Shown here: positions 16,401 through 27,638 of the stretch, one piece after another
How positions within the stretch are numbered: the stretch's first letter is position 1
How the letters are laid out: every line of letters starts with the position of its first letter
NCBI GenBank assembly: GCA_000149265.1
Contig: CH003028.1
Span: 8,369 to 72,368, forward strand
Direction of reading: 5' to 3'
Origin: Ciona savignyi
Taxonomy: Eukaryota; Chordata; Ascidiacea; Phlebobranchia; Cionidae
Length of the DNA stretch: 64,000 nucleotides
Notes under the pieces: model-generated
Database searches by the model: none
Told to the model about the DNA's origin: nothing
What the model saw: only the letters and a program-made list of their open reading frames with translations
Translations under genes and position numbers: made by a program

Positions 16401-17155
16401 GTATCTACAATTACCTTCAGTGTATATTATGGATCTTGTTGATAAAATTAAAATATTTGAGCAGTATAATACTGAACTATAGATGTGGTTCCTTAGGTTG
16501 TAGTTTTGTGTTAAAAAAACAATTGGAATTTAACAGTTTAACTTTATCTTCCAATAAAATAAAATGGAATGTATGGCGAACTGGTACGTATTCCACTAAA
16601 CACCACTGATTTATGGTTACTGGTGTAAAGACAAACCTGTAAATGGCGTTGGTGTTTTATGAGAGGTTTCATTTCTATCAGAGTTGCATCGACTTTTGAC
16701 CACTGACCAGACATTATTTGCTCACGAAATTTAGAGGCAGCTGAGTGCTCTAGCTTGCAGCCAGATTCTTGCATCAGTATGTCTGATGATTTCCTGGAAA
16801 CACAGTCACGTAGCATAAATTGCTCGTTACGGCATGTATGTTGTCATAGTAAAAGTACTTTACTCCAGAGACTTTAATGCCGAAATAATCCATAACTATA
16901 TACAATAAATAAAACATGAAAAAATGTCAGTATGTAACACATATACACACACAGCCCTTACTGTAATCCAAGAGAACATAGGTGCTGCCCAACTAGTCGA
17001 ATAACTTCTTTATCCGTTTCAGACAGACTTTCAGCTTTTTTATTTTTCTGTGCATCTCCGTTTGACACAATTAACTTAGACGTTGTCGGCTTCTCTTTGA
17101 CGGAAGCATTGTTTTCGGATCTTGTCCCATTCAAAACCGCAGTATGAGACTGCAT
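7454..17155 (-). CDS. WDR26: WDR26, WD40 subunit of the CTLH/GID E3 ligase
   Basis: Thirteen coding exons in consistent phase: 17155-16962, 16793-16637, 16246-16110, 15814-15717, 15180-15015, 14512-14374, 12993-12853, 12395-12276, 11095-10950, 9793-9715, 8807-8678, 7947-7774, 7500-7454; total 575 residues. WDR26 is the Gid7-type subunit of the CTLH ubiquitin ligase. The N terminus carries the LisH-like [14 protein letters not shown] and [11 protein letters not shown], then the CTLH region ([31 protein letters not shown]). WD40 repeats follow from [14 protein letters not shown] and include [53 protein letters not shown] and [16 protein letters not shown]. The long low-complexity N terminus of human WDR26 is absent. 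The frame is open upstream of the chosen ATG to about 17,231, but that stretch belongs to the preceding gene in another frame. Introns hold a MITE, SINE pieces and an N gap. Confidence 0.95.
8422..8660. repeat. Tandem repeat, period about 105 bp
   Basis: A unit starting caaacaaaagttaagtgatt recurs at about 8424, 8530 and, as a partial and diverged copy, 8636. It contains the acggttcatgatgcatgag stretch twice. It lies in a WDR26 intron next to exon 8678-8807. Confidence 0.85.
10018..10330 (+). mobile_element. Diverged tRNA-derived SINE
   Basis: It shows the order seen in better copies at 37.8 and 39.3 kb: a tRNA-like head (agcttggtgggtaagtgag), then ggttgtgtccttgggcaatg, aatgggttctaccaaaattg and a tail part. 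It is old and mutated, and lies in a WDR26 intron. Confidence 0.7.
11911..12213. repeat. Inverted minisatellite array (large hairpin)
   Basis: From about 11,916 to 12,003 the unit aactgaacccctttac repeats about five times. From about 12,012 to 12,208 its reverse complement, gttcagttgtaaaggg, repeats about a dozen times with small changes. The two arms are separated by only a few bases, so a single strand could fold on itself. The flanking 15-20 bp also pair imperfectly. It ends about 65 bp from WDR26 exon 12276-12395. Confidence 0.9.
12690..12795 (-). mobile_element. SINE fragment
   Basis: The stretch around 12,725-12,790 (caaggacacaaccggcttg, then a degraded head) matches the complement of the SINE head seen elsewhere in the window. 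It is truncated and intronic in WDR26. Confidence 0.5.
13382..13662. other. Assembly gap (281 N)
   Basis: Run of N inside the WDR26 intron between exons 14374-14512 and 12853-12993. No WDR26 coding sequence is missing here, because the flanking exons join in phase. Confidence 1.
14573..14848. mobile_element. Short terminal-inverted-repeat element (MITE)
   Basis: The left end (ending accataaggcgcac at about 14,603) and the right end (starting gtgcgccttacagtcc at about 14,819) are imperfect inverted repeats of about 30 bp, extending to tattac-like outer ends. There is no coding capacity. The superfamily is not certain; Tc/mariner- or pogo-like is possible. It lies in a WDR26 intron. Confidence 0.6.
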
Positions 17156-17171
17156 GGCAATACGCTGACGT
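17156..17171 (-). promoter_or_regulatory. Intercistronic spacer with candidate trans-splice acceptor
   Basis: Only 16 nt separate the upstream stop codon from the WDR26 ATG. On the minus strand it reads TAA, then acgtcag, then CGTATTGCC and ATG, so an AG stands directly after the stop. Ciona operons place spliced-leader acceptors like this. The role is inferred. Confidence 0.45.
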
Positions 17172-18983
17172 TTAAACGGTGGAGGCGATAAACCACCTTG
17201 GTTTGTTTTGCTTGAAGATGCCAGGCTTTTCTAGGTATAGCTGGAAGGTCACACCTTTCAGATGAAGACCGTTTTTCTCCAGCACCAAAGTTTTAAAGAA
17301 CCCGTCTGATATGTCTTCTTGCAACTTGTTTGTTAATTCTGCAAACACTCAATTCCAATTCCATTCACACTGAGTTGAAACTTAATACCTTCCACTATTG
17401 ACTACTTATAAACACATTACAACCTTTAAAAGTTAAAAGTATAAACTAAGATTTAAACCCCAAAAAACTATTGACTACTTATAAACACATTACAACCTTT
17501 AAAAGTTAAAAGTATAAACTAAGATTTAAACCCCAAATTTAAGTATATTGTCTTTTAAAGACATTTAAGTACAGCAAGTAAAGCATGTTACATGTTTCGG
17601 TCAGGGGACATATTTTTTTAGCAGGATGGTCATGAACCAAACGGGTTCTATTTTGTATTTTTGTAACACAGATCACAGTAACAAATAAAATGCATTATTC
17701 CGTCTCTAAGCATGGCAAGAAAAGTTGCCTCTGTAGTAAAGATTTAAGTAGGTTATTTGAAAATGATCCAATGCACAGCAACTTGACTGTACGCATGTGG
17801 TATCCTGACCAAAGTTTCTGTACATCTTGTGGTAAATATGATCCATAAGCATGCTCAATCCAGAGAAGGTACGCAGTGGTAACAAATAAAGATAACTTTT
17901 ATGCCCTAGGGTAATTCTAAGGTTGACATATACAGTACCTTTGACCAGTATAACTGATTGTTTAGCATTGGTGCTGAACAATAGGCCTTGTATTGGGAAG
18001 AGTATACTGTCCATATAAAAAGAGGTAACATAAAAAAATTTAGCAAATGAACTAAAAAAACATAAACATTAAAAAGTTAATGTCATATTAAGATACTTCC
18101 AAATGTAACTTAGCATTAATTTTATTATCAATATTGTTAGCTTTATACTTTTAACTTAAGACTTTTCTACAATTTAATGCAACATGATATGAATCGTTGA
18201 TATCTGATCTAAACCAAAAGAAAAAAATTATAATATTTAAAACAGTATGATATTTGAAGCATATTTAATAGTTGGCATATAAATAATGAAACAGTTGTAG
18301 TCACAAATTGTAAAAAGGAATTTCTACGAGTTTTAACCATACTTACATATATAAATAACATATTTATATAATATCAATTGTTAATTGAAAAAACGAGGGG
18401 GAAGGTCATGCAAGCATAAAACAGATTAACTCATGCCCATCACTGGCTAAGAACTGAAGATATTGCAATGTGTTGAAAATGATGGAAACGTTCCTTCAGT
18501 TTTAGTAAAAACCATTAATCCAATGGCTTACTACCTTGATCAAAAAACAACCTAGCCATCGGCAGGTTTCAAACAAACAACCTTGAGGCTAACTGCAGAT
18601 CGACGGTGTGCTTACGGATTGCGATAACCTGCTAAATAAACCTATTTTTCCTATACAGATATTTATTATGTTATAAACATATTATAACATATTGCTATAC
18701 TTGCACACCAGTATAAGTATAAAAATACTACCTAAAATGATATGTAATATCAGAATATTTAAGCATAGAGAAGAAAGCTTTTTCATATTATAAAGATATC
18801 TAAAAGAACGTAATTACTGGTGTTGTCGGCAGTATAACTATGTTTGGAATAACGGATGTAAACGTAACATTTGTTTTTATAAATCTATAAAAGGCTAGGT
18901 ACTTTTACCCAAGGAGAGGAACTATGCATACTGTTAAAACATGTGCATCATCAAAATACAATGTCTTCACTGTCACACCTTGG
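17172..18983 (-). CDS. Unidentified gene ending just upstream of WDR26
   Basis: I do not recognise this protein. Three minus-strand segments join in phase: 18983-18909, 18006-17939 and 17338-17172. All have GT donors and AG acceptors, and the last ends with TAA at 17174-17172. The last exon encodes 54 residues with regular helix/strand character, for example ELTNKLQEDISDGFFKTLV and NGLHLKGVTFQLYLEKPGIF. An ATG at 18012-18014 is in frame and would give an 80-residue protein without the first segment, so the 5' end is open. The stop lies 16 nt upstream of the WDR26 ATG on the same strand. No further 5' exons were resolved. Confidence 0.5.
17394..17536. repeat. Two-copy tandem duplication, period 73 bp
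   Basis: The segment beginning actattgactacttataaa occurs at 17,394 and 17,467 with almost no change through gatttaaacccca. It lies in the last intron of the unidentified gene upstream of WDR26. Confidence 0.92.
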
Positions 18984-19614
18984 CTGTTTATGTGATGTAT
19001 ATTATAAATAGGGTAAGGATAGCCTTCTTGCGCAGTATCACTACTAGTAATAATCTTTTAATTCCATTAATAATATTCACTGTAGTTTTATTAATATTAC
19101 AATAATTTTGCACCATTGTTGGCTACTGTTTCCACATTGTTGGATAGCTAGCTGATAGGTCTATGTTGTCATCATGGTCGTTCCTTTGTAATCCCATTGG
19201 ATAAGTAACACTTTAAACTTAAGATGCTAGTACTGTAATAGACTAGTCAATCATTAAAACATAGTTCGTCATTGGTTAATCTAAAACAGACATTATTAGG
19301 GTAAGAGTTTGAAAAAAAACTAAGTATGGTATTCAAGCAGGGAACAAAATCATTACCGTATATGTTTATTTCTGCCACGAAATGAAACTAACAAACTACT
19401 TTTAACTATAACCATTAAGTAACAATAAAAAAGAACACACCATCTAAGCAAAATTGAGCTTTATCAATGACTTCTCGACTTTTATTTGATATTTCAGTTT
19501 TAATATATTGTGCATCATTATAAAATTTAAAAGATTCAAATATAATGGTATATATAAAACACACGTTGAGTTGTGCAAATAATTGTATGTTAGCTGGTAT
19601 AATATTAAACAAAG

Positions 19615-19740
19615 TAGGCTTCACTAATCTTTGGGACAGCAGGGAGGGACAACACACTCTTTTGCGGAACAACGGGGTGGTACAACACACTATTCTGCAA
19701 GACAGTTGGAAGATAAGTGAAGCAGATTAGTGAAGCCCAC
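19615..19740. repeat. Short foldback element
   Basis: The 15-bp arm aggcttcactaatct (19,617) and its complement agattagtgaagccc (about 19,724) bound 90-odd bases. Two related inner blocks contain gtacaacacac or gacaacacac. It may be a very small MITE. Confidence 0.6.
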
Positions 19741-20929
19741 CAAACTACAGTACCAGTATAAAATACAAAGTGATTATATAATTACTGCGCTACAAATTTA
19801 ATATGGCAGTTTATCTGTAACTAACTTGAAAAAAAATAATGTAGCGTATTTAAAGCATTAAGCTATTAGGTTTACCTCTTTAGATTTTAGCATAAATGAT
19901 TTGAGAATTTTAAGTAAATACGTACTGATTCACCACCGTAATTACCGATGTTAAACAACAAATTAGTGACGTACTGGTAAAAATATAAAAAAGTATCACA
20001 TTTATATATCTTTGTGTGGTCTACATAAGTTAGATTTAATTTACTTGCATGATCAATATTGTGGAATTAAGTTTATTTTAATTAGTCTTCTAAATAAAAC
20101 AATATTAATTAATTACCAATATCTTACATTGTTTACGTTTTATTGGCACCCTACTCACTAATTAAACGCACGATAAATAAAAAAGATTACAAGTAATGAT
20201 TGAAAGTTAACAGTGAACATTCACCAAACCTGTTCGCGCATCGCCACAGCAGTTGCCTGTTGTTCTACTCCACGCTTCATTGGTCCAGTTGGTGTTTATT
20301 TATTATATTACCTTTTTTCTTGCCAAACAAGGCAAATCAGCTGATTGGTGACGTCACGTGCCTTGAATCACATTTTTACTCAGTGGCGTTTGTAACAAAG
20401 AAAGATCACACCAATTTAACTATAATTTCGGATATCGCATATAACAAAAACACCACATAATTATGGCTAAATTCTTAACGATTAAAAACTAAGCAAACTA
20501 TATTAGCTGTTGGCTTTTGCGGTCACGAGATCACGGAAAGGAACAAAGAAATTGGACTTGTTGCCACGCATAGTCAATGAGAATCGACAGCCATTGAAAT
20601 GTTTTCAAATTCTTCCTGACACTGTGGTAGTATATTTCTGATAACGACAGTACGTTCAAATGCAGAATTGTTAATGAAATCCCAAATCCCCTTTAAAGTT
20701 ATTAACAAATAATACCTTTGGTATCGTTGTCCATTAAAAATTATTATTCTTAAAGTTTTTATAGTTACGTGTTCTGTTTGCAAGATATATTTGTATATCA
20801 TAAATGGCCTGCATGCAGTGTTAAAATTAGTCATTAGATTATGGCTAAAAATATATATAAGTTCCGCTAAAAACCGTCACTCACTGAGCGGCAGTAGTGA
20901 GCTTGCTAAATTTTGTTAACATTAAAGGT

Positions 20930-21000
20930 GTTTTTATCTAAGCGACAGGACCAATTTTTATCTAAGCCACAGGACCAATATCTAAGCCACAGGACCAATG
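20930..21000. repeat. Three-copy short tandem repeat
   Basis: The unit atctaagccacaggaccaat occurs three times with small changes and spacer differences. Confidence 0.8.
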
Positions 21001-23298
21001 GCTCATGTAGCCTAAGTTGGAACTATTGGAATCCTAGGTCGATAATGTTGTACATTTTTTACCCTTTATATAAGATACACAAAAGGTATTGGCTAACCAG
21101 CCAAACCTTTTGCATCAATCTGCAAATATATATTTCATGTTTTAATCGGTAACTGGGCAATCCATTAGTTTTTCCTTGCAGAACAAACGTACAATTTATA
21201 TCAGATATACTAACAATGTAACCTGTACATTCGAAGAGTTTCGACAATGGTTTATATCGTTACATACCTCAGTTAGAAAGGGGCACCTTTTAACCAAAAG
21301 TTTGTTAGGTAAAAAACAACCACTGACTAGAGTTTAGACAGTTCTGTCCTCCGGTGAGCCACATTTTCCGATTACATCAATTAAACTCAGTTGATATTTG
21401 GATTGTACTAAAATTAAAGGAACGTCTGAATAATGTACATCAGGTATGTATAGAGCTGCAAGAGCTGTGTATTAATTGGCAATATGACAACGTCATTGAC
21501 GTTTTTACTTTTTCGGGAATAAAGCATTAATATTTTTGGGTACCCTTCGATTCCCAAGAAAATACAAAATGTTTTTTAGCGTTTTCAGCAATATCGCCGA
21601 TATCTTCGTATTAGAAAGTCAGTGAAACTCCCGAGAGACCCAAGAATAAAAGCACTCTTTTGCATGTATAAATAACGAAGGCTGGTAGAAGTACAAGTGT
21701 AGACTAATGGTGATGATTATATGTGTGTCAGGTCCACCAGTTATATCGTTTAAAACGTGGTTGATATACGGACGACTACTGGGCGGCCACGAGATTTTGC
21801 AAATGAGGTTTTCGACATCTGTAATAAAAGGTAATGTTCGTCTATTTGTCAATTGCGATTTTGGGTTGCTGCCACAGTTTAGAAGAATCTGGGCTTTAAA
21901 CATTAATATGTTTGTTAATATAGAAAGATTTAAAGAATTTTTGGTCGAGTCGCCAAAAAAATAAACGAATTTGTTTCGAAATCACTGAAACACAGCATTT
22001 ACAATAAGTTTATTTTCGCACACTAGCGACACCCAATGACCATTATATATCCAGCCATGTGGTCACAATATGTCTAAATCCTAATTGCTATCAGTGGTTC
22101 ATTTTCCAAGCTGTTTCCTGAAGTATGGAACAAAAACTTTAAATTTATATTTTGGCGTTTAAACGGATTGGTCTTGAATTAACATATGTGCCTTTTGAGT
22201 TTATTTTAAATAGTTAGTGGCTTTGTTGCTTGGGCTATCAAAAGTAATCCACTTGATAAAAGGACATTGGCTTGATTTAGACTTTGCGCAAAACCATGGT
22301 TCTTTGTGACGTGGATTTAAATAGTCACAGAGCTGCAAAGAAGTGTACCTAAAACATAGTTTAAAATAAATGGAGGGATTACAACGAATTGATAAGGTGA
22401 CCGTTTCGCTCTATCGAATATAGTGTCGGATCACACCACTCACAACAAAGGCTGCGTTGTTCGTTGTGTAATTAGGCAAAAAATCTAGCAAGAATCTTTA
22501 ATGTTGTTCAAAAAATAGGTTAATCTAAAATACAAATATATATTAATCACGCACAAACAATTTAATGAATTATATTAGTAACCCAATGACAGACACGTAG
22601 TAATAAGACTATATGGTAGGCCAATTAATCCTTAGATTTACCTAAATAACCTTCAAATTATTGGTGGATAAGTCGGTATTACATTCAGTAACTTAAGCAT
22701 TGTCAAATGTCGCATTTACCAGAGTATCATCTTAAAGATGAGGCAAAAATGAGTTTTGCCATTCCTCCCACAAAATATACCAGTACAACTTCCAACTGCA
22801 ATAATCCAGGTATTGGTAATTTAGGCTACCTTGCAAGGTTTATCTGCTGTTTAAATTGTCTTTTATGAGAGGCAATTCCGTTAGGTCGAGAAGCGCCCAC
22901 ATCCTCTGATCGAAAATTACAAGCTCGAAAATAATCCCCACTAAAAGTTTTGTATCTCCACCACAATTGAGTGCTGGTATTGTTGCTACTCAAAAAAGTA
23001 TCAGCATACTCATGACAGTATGAAAAAGTGTCTTTTTTAAGATCAAGAAAACGTTGGAACGTGTATAACTTGACAATATTCCAATTTCTTCATATATATT
23101 TTGCATAGCTCTGTGTCACTATAAAAAAACGGTGACACACAGCGAAACACTTAATTAGATAGTCTTAACAACGTGTTAAAAGTACATTTTTGAAATCCCA
23201 TTTTAAGTGTACGGTAAATGTTTCTGCGTGCAGAGGCGATCGGGTTCACAGGTCACTTATTGCCAACTCTTAGTTAATCTTATTTCCTTTGGTTAAGT

Positions 23299-24385
23299 TT
23301 AACTCTTTCACTCCCGGCCAAATGCATTAATTCAAACATGCTGTCCCGCAGTGTTTTTTACAATTTTTAGTCATTTTCAAATTAGCACAGTTTTTCTAAA
23401 GTTTATGCTATGATTTAATATTTAGTATGGTTGGAAAGATAATTTATCCCTCTTTTAAACAAGCTGCACATCTAAAATCTACCTTTAATAAAGAATATAT
23501 TATGTAAACTTTAGTGAACACCACTTTTTATGCAAAGAAAATTCTGCTCGACTTTGAAAAATTTGAGGTGCACTGACAAACGAAATACTCACTTATTATT
23601 GGAATGCCCAAATGAGATGAAAATTGGAATGTAGATTGTCTAATAGTTTTTGTACTCAGGAAAATTCGAACTGTATTTCTATCTTCAGTAGTTGTTTTAC
23701 TATTTGTAATTGAAATTTCCCTTTTTTCTGACTATATTATGAAAATTTGAACCAAAACGCATTGAAGTTTTTAGTTTTGTAGAACTAACAATAGTAAAAA
23801 GTATAAAAAAGAACAGTGAAGGAAGTGTAAAAAGGGCATACAAAACCAAACCAAACGCAAATACTATATCCAATATTCTTCAAAGCAGGGCACACCGAAA
23901 CTAGCTAGTCTCGCCGCCTTTTTCTTTATCGTGCGCTCAGCAGGCCCAGCTGGATTCATGCTTTGGTGAACACGAAGGCATAACCGCCTGCTGCGAAAAC
24001 GTCACCAACGCTCTCCTTTTTATCTCAACGGCACGAAATTCACAGAGAATGTAAAGAAAGACTTGCTTGACAAAAAGAGCTTCTCTGCAAGTTAACACGA
24101 CTCCTATTGGCTGAGTTAGTCACGTGTAAATTCGTGTAAAATCGATAGAAATAAGAGGCGAAGCCTTGAAAAAGAAAGGCTATCACTCCTCGCATTTTTA
24201 ATATTTCTCCACGATAATCACAGAGAATAAAATATAGGGTTTCCTTGATCGAATGAGCCATAGCTGAGGTCTCTACCATTACGCATTGCGGAGTTTTTTA
24301 GATTTGCACCCATTTATGTACAGTCGGGATGCCATGTTTTACCACCAACTCGCGATATATGGCGAGTTGGGAGGGAAAGAGTTAA
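23299..24385. mobile_element. TTAA-flanked inverted-repeat element (piggyBac-like)
   Basis: TTAA stands at both ends (23,299-23,302 and 24,382-24,385). The termini ctctttcactccc and its near complement gggagggaaagag are inverted. The span is about 1.08 kb and no transposase frame was found. The assignment depends on TTAA plus a 13-bp imperfect repeat, so it is weaker than for the element at 180. Confidence 0.55.
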
Positions 24386-24539
24386 GTGCGAACAGTTTAA
24401 ATCAAACTGAAACGGTCACCGTTTCCAAGATGGCGAATAACCAATTAAGACCTATATGCGTGGTAGGAAGTGACGAGTGGGAACCTCCCTTAGTCATTAT
24501 TTTTAAACAAGTGTATTGCTGAGTAACAATGGTGGTAAT

Positions 24540-24640
24540 TCCCCAAAGTTTGGATTTTTTGAGTTTAGGTTGGTTGTAATTTCCCCAAATTTTGGAGTTT
24601 TGAGTTTAGGTTGCAGATCCTAGCTTCAATTTTAAATTGT
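24540..24640. repeat. Two-copy tandem repeat
   Basis: A unit of about 48 bp with gtaattccccaaagtttgga then gagtttaggttg occurs twice in a row. Confidence 0.75.
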
Positions 24641-24784
24641 GAAAAAATTCTAAGACTTCCTATGTCAGGATTTTAAGCGACAGCCATTTTGTGAGTTTGC
24701 ATTGGTCAATTTGCATTGGAGAGATGGGGAGAATAGTGAGTTAAACGCCTCCTAAATTTAAATTCAGGGAGTTGAACAGGTTAT

Positions 24785-25085
24785 TATACAGATTCAGTTC
24801 CGGTTCGGGTTATTTGAACTTATTTTTAAATAATCGTTTAGGTTCGATTCTGTTTCGGTTCGAACAAAACAACCGCTCTAAACCGGTTGAGAGGTTTCGT
24901 TTCGTTTTTCCTGAATTAACTGGTTGAACATGCAACGCGTATACGTTCTGGTCGGTTTAGATTCATCCGAACACCAATTTAGCGGTTTAACTCCAGTTCG
25001 GGTTATTTACTATATCACATTAGGTGGTTCGGATTCATCGGTTTACGGGTTCGTGTTCTGGTTCGACTCCGGTTGGAATCCCTGT
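24785..25085. repeat. Degenerate GGTTCG-rich repeat
   Basis: Variants of ttccggttcgggttattt and ggttcgattc recur many times across about 300 bp. It looks like a decayed minisatellite. It leaves a spurious open frame. Confidence 0.65.
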
Positions 25086-25930
25086 TTAAAATATTGGTAC
25101 ACTTTTTGATAATAGGTTTTCTCATTTCGATTACTAAGAAAGTCGGGTTATTGAATTTCAATCTAAAGTTCTCGACTTCCATGATCTGAACGAAAAACCT
25201 CTTTCAGATTGGTGAACTGTAATTAGAAATGATACAACATAGATCATCAATACACACATACCAGTATTTAAAGTGATAAAGCCAAATGAGCAACCAGGAA
25301 TATTATATTGATGCACTTATTTGTAGGCTATGCATGTAACATATGGCTAACCTCTAGACTAGACCCTTGTTGTTTGTTTCTGATTTTAGGTAAAATCGGT
25401 TTAGTAAATTATAGTAGGCCAGGCTAGACCGATAATAATTCACAATACAAAACGTACACTTTCACTATCCATTAGGTTAACCTACTACATTAGTAGTCAC
25501 ATTCGATTGACTTCTAAAAACGACAAACAAAAATAGCGTCATTTAAATGAGTCACTTAACTGGTTGGATTTGAAACTTGTGTGACGTCATTTCAAATCTG
25601 TTTGGTACTCAATCCGATCCGTTTGAGCAACCGACATTTAAACAGGCTCTAATAGCTGCCAAAAATGAAACTCGTGACCGCATGGAAATTTTATGGTGTA
25701 ATCAACGCCGTCCAATCACAAGCATAATTTCTAGGGACATTAATTACGTTTTCCCGAACCTTCGCACAGAAAAAAGGCAAACGAGAGAAGGTAAAAGGCA
25801 ATTTCCACAAAAAAGAATCAAAACAGGCTTGACCAGAGTGAGTGATAAAGTGTTTATGATATCGCATTTAGCTTTTCCTTTAATAGCCGCGTATTTGTGC
25901 GTAGCCTGTATGATAACTGTAGGCTATTAG

Positions 25931-26172
25931 GGGTGCCTCTAAATACTACAGGACCGCTTGGAGCGCTTGGATCGCTTGGATCACTTAGATTGCTATGGAA
26001 AGTAATTCTAACCCTGTCCCAGACATTAATCTCAACCCCAGAACTAACTTTAACCCCAACCCTAACATTATTATTATGGCTTTTGTAATTACTAAGTATA
26101 GTAAGCGATCCAACCGATCCAAGCGATTTAAGCGCTCCATGCGCTCCAAGCGGTCCTGTAGTATTTAGAGAG
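25931..26172. mobile_element. Foldback element with telomere-like centre
   Basis: The left arm (ctctaaatactacaggaccg from 25,937) and the right arm (its complement ending 26,170) pair over about 50 bp, with repeats of gcttggatc or gcgctccaag inside. The centre holds CCCTAA-like runs (aaccccaaccctaac). The left outermost gggtgcctctaaatac recurs in inverted form at 59,065-59,080. Confidence 0.75.
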
Positions 26173-26455
26173 CTATACCGCTGTATTTGTTGCATTATGA
26201 TGATGGCAGTTACTTACTAAGAGACGGTGATAGTCATACCTAAGATGCATTTTAAAACTTTCTTAAAGGCGACGTGTGTTTTTAATCCATATTTTAAACC
26301 ATTTGCAGGTTAGGTTTAATATTTGCATAATTTAATCAAACAAACATGAAATTCTTTATTCAAGGGGTTGTTGTTTATTGTATAAAAATAGCTGTATGCG
26401 GTAAGGTTTTTAAACAAACGTATTTTTTATGATTTTTAAACGTTGAGTATTGCAG

Positions 26456-27638
26456 AACTGATAACTTCTCAAAAGGGAAGTTTTGATCTATCTCTCGGAC
26501 AGAAATCTCCAAAGAAAAAGACATTTGTACCTTACATGATGTGCTTGGATTCTGTACCGTTTCACGTCGAAATAACAGTTCGGAACAAAAATAGAAATGT
26601 GCTCCACACATACCAGGCGAGAGTGACCGAAATCTTTATTCATGGCTTTATACTTCAAATGGAGGGAACTGTAGAGGATGATTGGCAAGAACATCTCTAT
26701 GTGAATTGGACGTTTTACTCAGGTTGATTTTATTACTTAGATAAGCTCGGAGAATATGATGATGGATAGTAATTGTTGCATAGTACCAGTGGGTTGATCA
26801 TACGGAGTTGTAAAGTCAAATTTCTTGTTGTAACCAAATTTGTTTTTCCAACTTCGAAAAATAAATATTGCAACTGTTTAATTTAAAAATAAATAAATAA
26901 AAATACTAACCTCAAAGGACGGGGAATTGTACAAAACATGAAGTTTATTTTGATGTCGAAGCCAAGGAACAATGAACTACAAACTCGAGATGAAGCCGAG
27001 ATGTCGTGTCGGAACTTGAATGCCACGTTAGTGAACATTGTGGACAAGCAGATGTTTGACGCAGTCTATAGTTACGTCACTGCTACGCTCGTCAGTGTTG
27101 ATAAAATATTTGCTCAAGTTTGGCTAGCGATGAACTACAACCCAAAGGTTTGTGTTAAAATATTTCTATGTTCTTTGTAACTTGGTGTATTATATTATCG
27201 TAGTTTATATATAACGCTTATAGTGTTTTACAAGTGTTTAAAGCGTTAACCTTAGGTCAACATATAGTTAAACGTACCTTACATACGTGTCTTTTATAAT
27301 ATCAAGTATTAAGGTCTCCAAGGTGCGATACATTCGTCGGTTGTGCTAACCGCTTGGCCGCACACGTTTTAACATATCCAAGTTGTGTTTTAATTTAAAG
27401 AACTCCACTAAAGAAAATCATTTTGCTCTATTACCAGAATGGCTCAGTTACATTAAGCACTGGACAACCGGGCTACAATGGTAATTGGCATCCTGGCGAT
27501 CCGGAATCCATTTCGACCAGAACCGCAATAAGGATGATTGTGCGAACCCAACCAAACGATACACGCGTTGGCCTTGTAAACTCCTCACCCACATATGAAC
27601 TGAACAGCACGCGCTTGTTGTGTGCATTACCATTGTGA
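26456..27638 (+). CDS. Lectin gene: H-type lectin domain plus C-type lectin domain, frameshifted
   Basis: Three exons in phase: 26456-26722, 26918-27147, 27438-27638. Exon one matches the H-type lectin fold, with PFHVEITVRNKN, YQARVTEIFIHGFILQ and the terminal VNWTFYSG. Exons two and three form a C-type lectin-like domain: AEMSCRNLNATLVNIVD, WLAMNYNPK, then NWHPGDPE (the WxPGxP turn). After that the expected continuation (NRNKDDCA, then RWPC) is present but in the frame one base earlier, so the reading frame as spliced ends at 27,638 without it. No start codon or signal peptide exon was found upstream, so the model is partial at the 5' end. Such proteins bind sugars, often outside the cell in innate recognition. 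It is either a pseudogene or an assembly error. Confidence 0.7.

Larger units (their letters stand above)
19000..23290. other. Gene-poor interval
   Basis: I see no convincing coding exon here. It holds a short foldback element (19.6 kb), a small tandem repeat (20.9 kb) and AT-rich unique sequence. Missing 5' exons of the gene that ends at 17,172 could lie in it. Frames of 60-95 codons near 19.5, 20.3, 20.7, 21.1 and 21.8 kb show no recognisable domain. Confidence 0.5.

Noticed and set aside
18540..18630. A further SINE head (minus)
   Set aside because: Only short landmarks (ggcaggtttcaaacaa, ctaactgcagatcgacgg) agree; too weak to list as a feature.
20503..20571. A 23-codon minus-strand frame with an ATG and balanced codons (MRGNKSNFFVPFRDL)
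   Set aside because: Too short to judge; the sequence stands out from the AT-rich surroundings but no family or neighbour supports it.
25577..25930. A 117-codon plus-strand frame
   Set aside because: It has no ATG at the start, no recognised domain and ends in a foldback element. A short exon cannot be excluded.
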